Source: Collybiopsis luxurians FD-317 M1 (Eukaryota; Basidiomycota; Agaricomycetes; Agaricales; Omphalotaceae). Taken from it: DNA of 64,000 nucleotides. The notes under the pieces are model-generated. The model had not been told where the DNA came from and did not search any database. It saw nothing but the letters and a program-made list of their open reading frames with translations. The stretch covers positions 189,620 to 253,619 of the forward strand of contig KN834780.1 of the NCBI GenBank assembly GCA_000827265.1, in the 5' to 3' direction. A program made the position numbers and the translations under genes. This document shows, piece by piece, positions 1 through 12,708 of the stretch (the stretch's first letter is position 1; the number at the start of each line of letters is the position of its first letter).

Positions 1-63
1 TTAATTCTTACACTCGCATTGCATACCATCGTATAACCGCACTCTCACCGATCTCAGCTCTCA

Positions 64-408
64 ATGTCTATCACCAATATTTCTACCCCCTCATCGTCGT
101 CGACTACTTCTACGTCCGATATCAAAGTTAACTCGCTCTCTTTCCCATTTTTACCCACCATCCGTGTACCTCCTCCTCTCATACTTCCTGAGGTACCACT
201 TAGAGAGCGCCGTGGATTCACCGAGTCCATAACTATCATTTCCCGGCCAGAACACCCCTCGGAGTTGATGCCGAAGCCTGCTAGAGGACAGCTCGAACCG
301 AGAGCTGGAGCATTACCTCGCAGAAGACGCGCTTCCAGTGTGAAGCCTGTTATTACCCAACCTTTCATATCAGAGTCGAAAAACTTCGACTTTGCGATTT
401 GTCCTTAA
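64..408 (+). CDS. hypothetical protein, possible short or first exon
   Basis: An ATG-started open frame of 114 residues, rich in Ser, Thr, Pro and Arg, with no domain I recognise. The N-terminus is a Ser/Thr run and the middle is basic (RRRRASS). A possible donor (gtaagc, near 481) and acceptor (ttag, near 534) lie downstream, so this may be one exon of a longer gene, but no splice joining it to a further frame could be confirmed. An equally long frame exists on the other strand, which lowers trust. Treat as tentative. Confidence 0.25.
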   Translation: MSITNISTPSSSSTTSTSDIKVNSLSFPFLPTIRVPPPLILPEVPLRERRGFTESITIISRPEHPSELMPKPARGQLEPRAGALPRRRRASSVKPVITQPFISESKNFDFAICP

Positions 409-1187
409 AAGGACTCAAATCAAGAGAGCAGATTGTCAATCGTACACTCGATGGTTCAAACGGCGCGTTCTCAATATGAAGTAAGCATCCAATCTCTTTT
501 TCGCAAGCGAAAAATCTAACTAACCGATCTTAGCTCAGTGTCGCCATATCTCACACAAATCCGATGTCTATACTGATAGATATCCATTATCGAAATTAGG
601 CCCCCGCTTCTCACCCGCCTGAGAAGGGAATTTAAAGCATGGACTCGATTTAAATGGGCAAATGATCCATCCCTCTGCAATCATACCCATTGCCACTCTG
701 TTACCCGTCATTACTTTCTTGTATCTCTATCTGGAATTAAATTCGCCTTTGTTCTAATCAATGAGCTACCTAGAAACCTTGCTAAGGCTGAAGTTTTTTG
801 CTATCGAACCTTGAGATTAATGTTCAGAAATGGGGTATAAGTACATCCAACCGGAGTAGGTCGAAACATGAGTACTGCTTCAATTACAGGATAGAGGAAT
901 ACTTTCTTACATTTATTACCTGTATTGACGAGTTTTAACTTAATGCTCTCCCATAGTTCGGCCAAATGCTTGCAGGCTCCCTTCATCACGCACTCAAGAA
1001 AATCACAAAGAGCTCTTGCTTTCAGACTCGACAACTTCCATTAGTCGATAACATCCAGCAGGGACTTGTACAGACCAAATCTCGGTGGCAAAACTACGAC
1101 TAACTTGTCTGTTTAAACTAGAAATTACGGTTCGACGGCCTATATATATGCAGCTGCAATCATGATGCTAATACATAGAGGAAGTTT
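409..1187. other. intergenic
   Basis: No supportable gene. Short frames on both strands lack domain signals. The right part is the 3' flank of the F-box gene on the minus strand. Confidence 0.5.
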
Positions 1188-3762
1188 TCAATCTGAATCA
1201 AAACCGGATTCATCATAGAATGTAATCGCTGAGTCCTCCGACATGGGGTGTCTAAACGGCTGGCGTCCATCGAAGCGGGGATTCCAGTACCAGTGAGCTC
1301 CGGCGGCTCTCACATCCCGGATATCGTCAGAATCAAAGCAGTCGGCGTGCCTGTAAGATAAAATATTCTATCAACTCGACATCGGAATATGCGGCAACTT
1401 ACATATCTTTTAAATGCTTGAGCATTGCATGCTCAGCAAGCTGCCTGTGACAATGAACGCAGCACATCATCTTTTGATAGTATATGTATCGACGCTCAGA
1501 AGCGAGGACTGCCTGTATCTCTTCACCGAAAGAATTAATCTTCAATTTACAGCTGCTGTGTTCCAGCTTCGAAGCAGGAAAAGAGGGAAAGGAGGCAGTA
1601 TCAGAGAAATGCCCATGATTAGACGAAGATTTATTTACCATGGACTGCCATCTCATGAAGTATCGGAGAGGGCTAAAGTGAGGGATGAAGGATCGAAGAG
1701 AGCTGAAGAGCGGTGTACGATCCTGAGCGCAAGAGATACATTCAATCAGTGGATCAGCCGAATGAAGGTCATGAATGGTCGATGTGTTAGGATCGAGATT
1801 GCAGGCTTCAATAAGCCTTTTCATTGCTTGTATGTCCGAAATATTGAAAACGAGGCTGTCCGGTCTCCAAGGGCCCGGAGGAGTATAGGAGTTGGGAGTC
1901 TGACATTGTTCGTTGCCGAGGCCGTTAAGCTGCCGAATAGGGGTACAGCAGCGGTGGTAAAACATCTGGGGAAAATGCACTTTCTTGCAACACGTCGAGC
2001 AAGTGAAGACAGAGCTGGCCAGACGCATGTCGGAGGTGATAGCGTTAGGAACAGACCGTTGCATAATTGCAAGGAGATCCTGGATCTTCTTAGGTTTCCA
2101 TTCGTCGATGATACCGGGTAGGAACTCCAGAAGCTTGAGCCGAAAGAACTCGGGCAAAATCTCTTCGTCGTACGGAGTATCCCAGATCAAGTCGTGGAAT
2201 AGTCGGTTATTTAGAACATCACCTACAGTCGGAAAAGGCTCCCGAAGGTCTGATGTCCGTAAAACGACATCATATTCTTTATGGAGAGTTTTATAACGAG
2301 CAAGAATGCAACGACGTCGCTCTCGAGCTAGACGTTCCGTCTTGTGATTCGATAACATTTCCATCAACTGGCTTTTGATATTGTTCCAGCCTTAATGATG
2401 TGATTAGCCACACGTATGTCCAAAGGGGAGAACACGTACCGTAGTCCGTTAGCTTTTTCGACTGCTTGACCAATTTGTGATTGGAAAACTGATCATACAT
2501 GATCTCCGCTTCCTCACGCCATCCGACCTTTTCCAGTCGATCAAGGATCCTGAGTAAAGAGCTATTAGGACAACACCGATTGCAGTGTTGAGGCGACGTA
2601 CGCTGCCTTCCGCTGCTTCCGAATATCGATTAATTCAAAAGCGCGCTGGTGTAACCTAGCTTGGAGCCATGTGTCGCAAAGGTTTGCGTGCTAAAAAATT
2701 CACATTGGGATTAATTTATGAAATCGAAATACGTCAATATATTCCATACCTCTCTTAGAGCTTTCAGTTCCTCCGATTTGCACTTCATCCAGGCCTGGCG
2801 ATCTTCTTCCGTTTGAAGGACTTCGAATTGAGATTTCAGTCGCGCAGCTACTTCATGGCTGCCAAATTGGTGGATAGCGTTGGCTTAAGGCATCAGTTAC
2901 TACGAATTCGGCTACGTGAAAAGTCCACGAACTTACAATTAAGAAAGTATATCTCGCTAGGAAGAATATCTGTTTTCTTGCGATATTCGACAGGCTGAGC
3001 TTCAACGAAGTCGGGCTCAAAATAAGAAGGAAACCTGAAATTCGTTGATGAACACTGAGATAAGCAGAGGAGCGTTGGATTGAGAACGTACACGCGCGGT
3101 ACGCAATTTTTGCAGCATCTCATGCGGAACGCCCACAGGATGCCATCAATGGCGCGCAGTTTACGGCTGCAAACCTATATCGAAGGCTCAACTACTGTTT
3201 TCGAAAAAATATTGGAGCACTTACATAGCAGGAGTAATCGAACATAATTCGAGCATATTGAGGCTCATTCAAATCTTCCGGACAAGGGGGCAGGTCTTGT
3301 ACATTTTCACGAGCCGTACGCCAGATACTCTGGGAAGACTTGCTTAGGAGTATCTCGCGAAGGTTCTTCGATGTACGAGAAAGACGAAGGAGATCTCCAG
3401 GGTCAAGGTGGCAGAATATCTGAAGAAGAATCTACTGACGGGCCATGAATCGATTACTCGGTGCATACCTCGAAAATTACATCTAGCGGGATGTCCTTTG
3501 CTAATCTTTCTAGCAGTCCTAGTTTTCCTCGCACCTTTCTAAACTGGGCAGGCATGCGCTGATTTTTCTTTGAGCCCGACTGGGTATCACTTTTCTTCAT
3601 TCGCTTGCGAGGACGGTGCCTGGTCTCGGCATCTTCGAAATCCCTGATCTTATCATCCTCGCGACTGCCAGCGAAGGTCAGAGCATGGTTTAGCTGCATC
3701 TGCAAGTCATCTGAAGCGTTGCCAGGTTGATTCTCCGGGGCTCGAGTCGAACGCCCCGTCAT
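1188..3762 (-). CDS. F-box domain protein (multi-exon)
   Basis: Nuclear or cytosolic substrate adaptor expected to bind Skp1 in an SCF ubiquitin ligase. The first exon (3762-3469) encodes a charged, basic N-terminus and the start of the F-box (LLERLAKDIPLDVIFE). Splicing to 3419-3225 continues it as IFCHLDPGDLLRLSRTSKNL, a classic F-box. Further exons start near 3174 and 3034, and others follow down to the large exon at 2367-1450 and a last exon ending at a stop at 1188. The middle carries CxxC-type pairs (MRCCKNC, TCSTCCKK) and the end has MMCCVHCHRQLAEH, followed by an acidic tail. Introns are about 45-55 bp. This layout is standard for Agaricomycete F-box proteins with CxxC pairs; the ubiquitylation target cannot be inferred. 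The first four exons keep frame; the later junctions were read but not all base-counted. Confidence 0.85.
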
Positions 3763-5033
3763 GGTCGTAGAATTTCAATGAGAGTTCGGATCGATGTCGG
3801 ACTTTCAAACTTTTTGAAGTGTCACGTGAAGGTAACTGTCCCACGCCACTTGCGCGATGCGTCCCGCTACAACCTGCCACAACGTATTAACTGATCAGTA
3901 TATATACACGCAACTGGGACTCGAAGCACATTTAAAAAGGTCCCAACCAAACATTTCTATTCAGGCAAGTTTAGATAACTCGCAGAAATTGCGCCAAACT
4001 CACGCCGTTCGCAGATATCGGCGACAATCATTAGCCCTCGCCCCATGTCAAGTCCATATCTCCATATAAGTTGTGTATTATTGAGGGTTGGCGCACATAG
4101 TGTCGTTTAAAGGGTATGATAAAGACTTTTGGGAAAATAATGAATTCCGAAGAGTCGACGAATGTAAGGTTTCGCATCGAACGCTTTCGAGGCTCGATAT
4201 TATAATCTAGTTGAAAGCTTCGTCAAACTCAGATCTGCCAAACGGTGGGGATTCAACCGGACAGGGATCATGTCAGAACCCACAGCACTTGTAAGGTGAT
4301 CGACAAATGCAAAGTCGTCAGCTTTGGGGTCCCCACAACGCTGCAAGAGTGGATGAGGAGTTTACAGCTCACTGAAAGCTATCGAACACACTATCCCCTC
4401 CATGTCACTCAATCAAGTTTGAGTATCTCTCGTTGGAACTTAAAGATGAGACTTCCACCATGATCGTGAAGTGACGTGGTTGCACAGATGAGTAGACTAC
4501 AAAGAAGCAAAGCTTGGTGACACGAACTGAAGGTTGTTGGTCAATGATAAGAAGGAAGACACGGATTAGAAATGTTCGAACTTTGTCACGGTGAGAAAAC
4601 TACTTTTGCAGACAGATCGATAACCCTCCCTACTTGTATTTGTTACAAATCATATCAGATCATATTCCATGTGATAATATCCGGATGCTTGGATGATCTC
4701 AGGACCAATGTAAAGGCGCCGACCACCGCGTCACACCGCACCTGAATGGATTATCCGGATTTTATTTAGACACCAAAATGTTGTAGGACGGTCAATTTCT
4801 CCCATCTTCTCTTCGCGATCCTCATCTACATTATCGCGTCGGTTTGCTGGACAACCGACACTGACGTTTTACTCTCAAATCGATCAATTTTTGCGGGCCA
4901 AAGAAAAGTCCTTAAGTCAGTATTCCTGTCTTCATGTAATAAAAGAAAACAACGACACTGACTGGAGAGATTTTTGCATTAGCAGTAACCTTCGCTCGTT
5001 CGCTTTCACTTCGATCCAATCTCGAGTACCATT
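3763..5033. other. intergenic between divergent genes
   Basis: Contains the promoters of the F-box gene (minus) and the secreted-protein gene (plus). Short frames at 3857-4069 and 4245-4463 have no recognisable domain and are probably chance. Confidence 0.5.
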
Positions 5034-5637
5034 ATGCGTTTTCAGACCTTGTCCTTCCTTCTCTTTGGGGTCCTGTCCCTGGGAGCTAATGCTATACCAG
5101 TGCAACCTGAGGTATGCCGAAGTGCAAATATTATTTCAGCTGAATTTCAACTCCGGATTACAGGCCAAGGCTATCCTCCCTTCCGACAATAGGGTTGCTG
5201 AACGTGAAACCTTTTCAGAAAACCTGTTCGGCAGAACCCATGAGTCCAGCGATTCAATGGACCAGGCTCATAATCTTTCCAGTCGTGCCAAAGCCCTCAA
5301 AGTCAACGTATCCTTCGTATGCCCCATCGGCGTCCCAGAATCTTGCAAGCAACTATCGAAAACAATGGACAATGCGTTGCAGGTTTTTATCAGTGGAGCA
5401 AAACTGCAATTTCCAGTTCTGAACGGCCTCGATGCGCATGTCTCTGAAGTCGAAATGCCTAAACAAACCACAGCGGCGGATGTGAAGAACGCGGTGGTGT
5501 CGTTGCTCTTTCACGGAGGCGAGCAGGTTCTCAAGGGGTATATTGAGAAGAATGAGGCAACGGGGGATGTGCAGGGGGTTCTTAAGGAAGAGAAAAGTGG
5601 GAAAGAGTATCGGAAGGATAAGCTCAAGCAGGATTGA
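5034..5637 (+). CDS. small secreted protein, 183 aa
   Basis: Two exons, 5034-5111 and 5164-5637, joined across a 52-bp GT-AG intron in phase 0. The start ATG was chosen because it gives a clean signal peptide (MRFQTLSFLLFGVLSLGANA, probable cleavage after ANA); a longer unspliced frame from 4891 lacks one. The mature part is about 160 residues, hydrophilic, with only two cysteines (VCPIGVPESC) that could form one short disulfide loop, and it ends in a Lys/Glu-rich tail. No catalytic motif is recognised. It is likely exported to the wall or medium; the role is unknown. It could belong to the lineage-specific small secreted proteins of mushrooms, but that is inference. Confidence 0.75.
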
Positions 5638-7047
5638 ATATTATTGTATGTCCAATTTTAATTGATTCAGTTGCGAACGTGTAAGCGTCGTGTTTCGCAC
5701 GTGATCGTGGTCGACTGTCATCACCGCGCGCCCAACTCAGTCCCCAACGCTTCTACTTCATCCATGATTACTTTCAAAAAAATGTCTTCAAGTACTCGAC
5801 ATGATCCCTTCTGCTCAGTCTCGTTTCAAAATCCCAGATATAGCACCCACAACGGATACGGCGGGCGAAATTCATTCATTTTTTCGCGAAGTTTGAATGG
5901 CAATTGGTACCTGTAGTCACTCTCGACTGGAGGCCTTTCAGATGATTCTGAGTGATTTTCGTTCAGATCTTCGGAGATCCCTTATAGAAATTGACGGAAG
6001 AGCGGCAGTATTGCTGTCCATACCCTTGCGAGCTGTTCGCCTGAAATCCTCGGGTCTAACTGTCGCTGTCGGGAGTAAAACTTGTTCATGACGGGTTATC
6101 GCGGCATCAACAGGAATCTAAACCCTTCCAGTCTGCAGAAGCTTCAGGTCCATCTGTCGAGATCCGTTTTTATTCCCAAGATCGTAGGATTGTTTGGAGA
6201 ATGACAGGATGCTCTTTTTCGCAAGTCAGAGGACGGCATATTAGCATTTGCGTGCTTCGTTGATTGCCTTGACTTTCGCAGATTGGGAGGATTACGCATT
6301 ACCGTGTCACGCCAAGGTTATTTTTGTAAATTTGTATCTACAAAACAACCATGACTCGCAACCGATGATACACTCCCGACTTCTATGTCATTCAATCCCT
6401 TTCGATTTATCATTGCGGTGCCCACGGGAGAAACGACGGGCTAGACTACATAGGAAGGAAGGAAACCACGTACATATGCTGACTGGATAAGGTCCGTCCT
6501 ATTTTCGCTGAATTTCAGCAGCAAAGAATTCCTAGAGCCTGCCATTGCAGCAATAGTGTAGCTTCGTACGTTCGTTTGCATATGGCCCAATAATTTCGAA
6601 GGTGAGCTTGGCAAATTCATTTGGGTGTGACTTTCCTTTACTGACTAGCTTTTCTCGTGGCGTTCTGCTATGCAGTCGTCGGAAGGTGGAGATGACAGAA
6701 CAATATGGCACCATGTTTGCTACTTCATTCGAGGTGTAAGTTGTACGGCAACAAATGCTATATATTCAAACTTTGCTATTTGTCACTGTCAAGCTGAGTG
6801 AGCGGACCTGGGCCTGCTTCGTCATTGATCAGTAATCCTCAAGTCATCCTTTCCCGGATCATGCGCACGCGATAATTCGTCATTTCGCCTTCTCCCCCTT
6901 TTCTTTACGCTAAATGGTAGCCAATATGGTTTATAAAACACCTTTCTCTTCCTCCCACCTTTTCCTCATCGACCCTCTACCAACTGTTCATCTTTGCACA
7001 CGGCGATAGCAGCAATTTTCAATAACAGTGATACCCATAGTCTCGCA
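5638..7047. other. intergenic
   Basis: No coding region supported. The right end is the lyase promoter, with a CT-rich stretch and a TATA-like sequence (tttataaaac near 6930). Confidence 0.45.
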
Positions 7048-8734
7048 ATGACACTCACAAACGGACATACCAACGGCGTGCACACCAATGGCAACGGTCA
7101 TACTCACACCGTTCCAAATGGTCACTCTATCAACGACTCTCATTCACTCAAGAACTCTCACCTATCCTTCGGTTTTGGGACTCGCGCAATTCACGTCGGC
7201 TCAGAGGCCAACAGCGAGACAGGCGCCGTCATTCCACCGATTAGTCTGAGTACGACTTACAAACAGGATGGTGTCGGAAGGCATAAGGTGGGTATCATTA
7301 ATTGCCGTTGCTGCACAACTGACTGAACCATCGTCTACAGGGCTTCGAGTATTCTCGTTCTTCGAACCCCAACCGTGACGCCTTGGAGAAAACTTTGGCT
7401 TCTGTCGAAGCCGGTGGTGCCCATGCGCTGGCTTTCGCATCGGGCAGTGCGACTACTGCTACAGTTATCCAGAGCCTTACAGTAGATTTAGACGGTACTG
7501 GAGACAAAGGCGGAGCTCATATAATCAGCGTGAACGATGTTTACGGAGGAACTTTTAGGTAAGTGTAAAGTTAACACGGCCCAGTTCGTCCGAGCTCATC
7601 TCGGCCGCTAGGTACATGTCACGCGTAGCTACTACCACACAGAACGTAAAAACTTCCTTCCTGGATCTCGAGGACCTTTCGGAAGGAAGTTCCGGTTATC
7701 AGACTTTCATCGAGACCCTCAGATCTCATCCGAACACGAAACTTATCTGGGTAGAAAGCCCCACGAATCCGACCCTTCGGGTCATAGACATTCAGAAAAT
7801 ATCCGATATCTTAGATTCTGAATATTCATCATCTCCTCAACAACGCCCTCTTCTCCTAGTCGACAATACCTTCTCTTCACCCTTCTACACGTCTCCTCTC
7901 CTCCTCGGTGCCGATATCGTGCTACATTCTTTGACCAAGTACATCAATGGACATTCCGATGTTGTCATGGGCGCTATCATCCTCCCGGCGCGTCACGCAC
8001 ACTCTCCCAATTCCACCCCCCTTCTTGAACGGCTTCGTTTCTTACAGAACGCGTCTGGCGCAGTTCCTTCCTCGTTCGATTCGTGGCTCGCTCAGCGCGG
8101 TCTCAAGACCCTCCATCTTCGAATGAAAACCCACGGTCAAAATGCTGTCGAGGTAGCTAGAGCCTTGGGCAAGCCAGAACTTAATGAATGGGTAGAGGAA
8201 GTTATCTATCCCGGATACGTCCCCCTGCCGCGACCAGGAAATGAAGAAATCGTAGAGCGAGCGAGGGGGAGGTATGTCTTGGCGAAGAAGAATTTGAGTC
8301 CGCATGCGAGGAGGTGGATAGACAGTCTTCCTGCTCCTGAATCTGCACAAGGACAAGAAGGGGATTACCATCCGGATTATCCACCGTTCCCGTACTCGGG
8401 CATGATTTCAATTCGTCTTCGTTCCCCATCTCGATCCCCGGACTCCTCTGCGGAGTCGCTCTCATCGGAATCGTCCCTCTCGGATTTAGCCTCGGATTTC
8501 CTATCCTCTCTACACCTTTTCACGCTCGCTGAATCGCTGGGAGGCGTAGAGTCGCTAGCGGAAGTGCCAGCGCAGATGACGCATGCGTCGATACCGAAGG
8601 CTGAGAGGGAGAAGTTGGGGATTAGTGATGGGTTGGTTAGGCTTAGTGTGGGCGTTGAGGAGGGAGGGGATTTGGTCAGAGATTTGGTTGATGGTTTACA
8701 GAGGGTGTTCGGGGGTAGGATTGAGAAGTTGTGA
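7048..8734 (+). CDS. cystathionine gamma-lyase-type PLP enzyme
   Basis: Exons 7048-7287, 7341-7558 and 7612-8734 sum to 526 codons and stay open. The product is a Cys/Met-metabolism PLP enzyme, acting in the cytosol on cystathionine to give cysteine. Family marks: FGTRAIHVG at the start of the fold, the PLP-binding Lys in SLTKYINGHSD (about K262), ESPTNPTLRV, and NPNRDALEKTLASVEAG for the cofactor and substrate region. The N-terminal 40 residues are an Asn/Gly/His/Thr repeat (NGHTNGVHTNGNGH) absent from most homologues. The C-terminal half carries Ser-rich insertions (for example SPSRSPDSSAESLSS), making it about 120 residues longer than the usual ~400. Cystathionine gamma-synthase or beta-lyase are alternatives; the family is sure, the exact substrate less so. 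An ATG gives the start; an upstream TTG-frame is not used. Confidence 0.88.
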
Positions 8735-9188
8735 GGATGGAGACGGAGGCGACGAAGAGGAAGAGGCTGGGGTGTTGCCCCGGCATTAGTTTGCGTATAC
8801 CTATACGCTTGAGCACCACGCCGTTTACTAGTGGTAGTAGAGGAAGCGAATAGGGCAACGTATTGACATGGTTCCTTATTCTAATTTTGTAGGATAGGCA
8901 GATTTCTCGCGTTGTTGTACAGTTGATGATTCGTCAATTCGTTTATTCTGTAGATTATTCTTGTACATTTGTTCCTGGTAATTTCTAGATGTAATTTATA
9001 CTAGTGGAGTTGAGACGTCTTGGTTGTTAGGCGAAGTTCTGGCACGCGAATGCTTGCATAAAGGTGATCGGACAGGTAACATGGTGTCCATAGAGGAACA
9101 CTCTATTCGTTATGACATGGTGTGAGCGGAGCGAGTTTCTAGATGTCTACAATTACAGGCAAAGTTTCTACGATCAAAAAACCAAAAT
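8735..9188. other. convergent intergenic, shared 3' flanks
   Basis: Separates the lyase (plus) and the transcription factor (minus), which end 454 bp apart. AT-rich 3' sequence without a gene. Confidence 0.5.
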
Positions 9189-12100
9189 TCACATTCTATA
9201 ATTCAAAGATTGAAGGACCTCATCAACACTCGCCATATAGGAAGTCCAGTCTTCCCGATCGCTAAATGGGCCAATTGAGAAATCATCCTCTTTCAGAACG
9301 CAAAAGGCACTGAGCGTACCTGCTATCATGAGTGAACGGTATCCCTTGAGAAAGCGCTTCCCCTTCATTGCCTGGGACATTTGAGCGCACGGTTATTCAG
9401 GTCGTAACAAACAAGCTTACCTTGAAGGAAAGTTGCTGTATCTAGAGGGGTTGAAAGAAATTCATTCGGGGGAGAGACGGGTAAAGAGCCTGAGCTTTCG
9501 TCAAAATTCACCCAGCGAGTCCAATCATACGAATCTTGAGCAGAAAGACTTCCAAGCTCCCTGCTGTGTAGAGGAATAGTGAATTTAGTATCTGATGTAG
9601 GAAACGTTACAAGTTCTGAATCATGCTGACGGTCGACAGCCACGGGTTTGTCCCCTGCCATTCGTCGTGGGCTCTGTTTTGTGCCATTATCTTCCGGGTC
9701 GACCTCCCTGGGTCGTTTCTTGGATAACTTTCGGCTCAAGTCGTGGTGAAGGGATATCACTTGCTTCAGAATATCTCTGAAATCGAATGCGATAAGACGT
9801 GGGTGAGTCAGTACTGAGCGTAACTTACACGAATCGTCCAGCTGCCTGCCACCTATACCCTCAACATAAGAAGATCATATAAAAAATCATTAACGCAAAC
9901 CTTTACCTATTTTCGTACTGACGAAGTATGTCAATGCTTCGGTGAATGAGAGCCAACTCGCTGCTGGCATCTACAGAGGCAGAAGGACCATTTGAAAATC
10001 TTCCCCTCCAGGTGTTTACCAGCAATATTACGACGGAATTGAACAAAGCCATCTCATAGAAGCAGCTTTAGCTTGCGAAACCGAAAAAGTCAAACGAATC
10101 GTACTCACTAGATTGCTCGGAAAGATAAGAAGACCTGCGTTTCTGCGATGTTGGACTTCTATCACATGCAAACACGATCGTGCAGCATTGGCACATATCG
10201 TCAATGACGGAAAGCTCAGTACCGAGTTTTCTCCTGGCCGAGGAAGAAAGCTCCTATGCACCAGGATTTGAACGAGATAATAAGTTGCGTATATCATTAC
10301 CGATTGAGCAAAATGTTCTTTGTTCTCTCGATTTGGATCCCACTTGACTAAGAAAAACCATGAATAACTGGGATTGATAGCTCGAATTGAACCATTACTC
10401 ACGGTGCTCAGGTATTTCGTCGGTCCACTGATTCAAAGATGAATCTAATTCAGCGACAAGTTTTTCGCTCCATTGGAGCTTTGTCATTCCCATCGCAGAC
10501 CATACATCTGGCTGATCGACTGCATACTAGGAAGCAATGTCATTTACGAAAAGTGTGGCATTGGAGGTTCATTCTTACGATTCTTCGCAAAACTTTGCCT
10601 AAAATGTTCAAAAGTTTGATAAAGCAAACCCAGTATGACATCCGAGGGGGCTTGACAAGAGGCTGTCGGAAAAGAAGCTCTGAGTCCTTGTACTCCCAAA
10701 ACTCCTCGTCGCATTCTACTGGTAAATCCGCATCATAGCTTAAAACAGGAGTGATTGGTTCAGCAACACGATAATGGTTTCAAAGAAAAAAACACCTCAC
10801 TCATCATGGGATAGACACATAGGTCTTCCGAGAAAAGTACTGGCAAAAATATCGATTGTAAACATGTACCAGAAAGCACGTTTCCACATTTCAGTTTCAG
10901 CGGTCGGTTTAGCATTACCCTGGTTCTTGCGGTGAGCGCCGACGTCTTGGACTAATCGGACACCAACACAGATGAGGATCCAGCAGATTTCGGGGGTTGA
11001 CGTGCCTCCCATGAAAGTAGTATATACCTAATTAAGGCATGGGTAATCAGAGCTGACGTTCCAACAATCTATCGTAACTTACCAAGAACATATGGATTTC
11101 GTATAACGAGGGTGGATCGACAAATGTCTGGTTCAAAGGCTGTATTTGCCTGATCCACTTCCATCCGGCGGAATGTTTGGAAGTAGTATGATCTTCGAGA
11201 ACGCGTGGATCATCCGAAAACCGGGAACCTACTGCACATACCGCTAGAACAAGATTTCCGAAACGTCTATCCTGGTGATGTAGATCTTCGGTTATGGATT
11301 GAAGAAAGGTCGAGAGTTGTAAGAAGGGAAGAACGTCGTTGATATGGTGAAAGTAAAGTCTGATCAAATCGTGCATAAGATCGTCGGGAGGAAATTCCAA
11401 GGGCGGAAGTTTCGAAAAGTGTTTCTGCCACTGAAAGCAGGGTGAATTTAAAAATCACCAATCAAATGGAGAAAATAAACCGACAGGAAAGATAGTCCAG
11501 AATTCAGGTCGTCTGCGCCCAACATTTATGCTGAGGTCTGTGTCGCCATCCCCAGCGTATCCTTTTCTGATGTCGAAGGCAGTTTTGACTAGAGAGCTGC
11601 TTGAGGATGTTCCAAAAAAGCGTGCACCGCTGTCATCAAACTCAAACGACCTGAAATCCTTCACTAAGTCGTCAACTGAATAGCTGTCTCGCGATCGGAA
11701 GGAATCGGAATCTAGAGGAGCTACGCTTGTTATAGCTATAGAAGAGTCAGTATGACTTGCACTAGGCATTGCAGCTGGCGAAGCAGACGAAATCTCCCGC
11801 CGCAGATGGGAAATTTCTTCTTCTAAGAGTTCGATATGATTCGCGAGATCAACCAAGATTCGTTTGACTTCAATCTCATCCTTCGGAATCTTGAAAGGAT
11901 TTCTGGTAGATAAAATCGCATCAACCGTGTCTCGGATGGATTGCTGTCCCGGTGGCCTAAAAGTGGATAAGTGTTCAATGGCACGTAAGTTACAAGATCT
12001 GACTTACAGCCGAGGACCCCGTTTCTACCATTCTGGAGAGTGAGACTTTCGACGAGTCTGATCGTCTACTTATCTTACCTTCTTTACTACCGTATGTATA

Positions 12101-12317
12101 CAGGCAACATTTAATGCGATACAACTTGAGCAGATGTTTCCAATCCTGATTGCGCTATCACCTATAGAAAGTAGAATTATTCCGATATTCAGAGAGGAGT
12201 ATCAGAGAAAAATTACTCCTCACATTTGATCTTGCGCTTGCGGCACTCGTCGCATGCATTCCGAAGCCTGCGCTGCTTGCTTGCAATATGGGTTCCGTCT
12301 TCGTGACTGTCGGACAT
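9189..12317 (-). CDS. Zn2Cys6 transcription factor with fungal-specific TF domain
   Basis: A nuclear DNA-binding regulator on the minus strand with many short introns. The first exon (ATG at 12317) gives CDECRKRKIKC; splicing with donor gtaatt and acceptor cag restores the remaining zinc ligands as EEIGNICSSCIALNVAC. The whole is C-x2-C-x6-C-x6-C-x2-C-x6-C, a canonical zinc cluster. A leucine-zipper-like helix follows (LVDLANHIELLEEEISHLRREI), then RRPEFWTIFP and the fungal_trans domain (LYFHHINDVLPFLQLSTF; RAFWYMFTIDIFASTFLGRPMCLSHDE). The C-terminal part is hydrophilic and contains KKRPREVDPED, a possible nuclear signal. The stop is at 9189-9191. Target genes are unknown. The neighbouring sulfur-amino-acid enzyme is convergent, so co-regulation is not implied. 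Internal exon boundaries between 9.8 and 11.0 kb were not fully resolved. Confidence 0.82.
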
Positions 12318-12708
12318 GGTGAAGAAGCGGAACAAGACGTATCGACCGCGTCGTGAAACATCTCGCCGGCTTCTCACAGTCATGCTCTCCTAGTAGGCGC
12401 CGTTGAACTTGAAATTCAAGTTGCTTCTAGCATGCATTACATTTAGCTCTTTAGAGTTGAATTACTGAGAAGATGTGTTGTAGGATGTTTGGTCTAGACG
12501 GTCTAGTGGACGGCGGCCGCGATGAAGCTAATCTCACGTGGGACACTCAGATTCGTGTTCGTGACTCATGATCAGACCGTGTTCCAAAAAAGCAGACTCT
12601 ATTAGGTTCATGCAAAAAAGGAGCGGTATGCCCCACATCAAGCACCCCTCAGATGCGCAATGTGCAGCGAGGCAGCGCTAATGAGTAGTCGGAAGAATTC
12701 ATCATCTC
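12318..12708. other. intergenic, TF promoter
   Basis: Upstream region of the zinc-cluster gene and 3' flank of the next minus-strand gene. No coding signal seen. Confidence 0.5.

Noticed and set aside
1414..2121. 235-residue plus-strand frame
   Set aside because: Antisense to the main exon of the F-box gene, whose product is recognisable.
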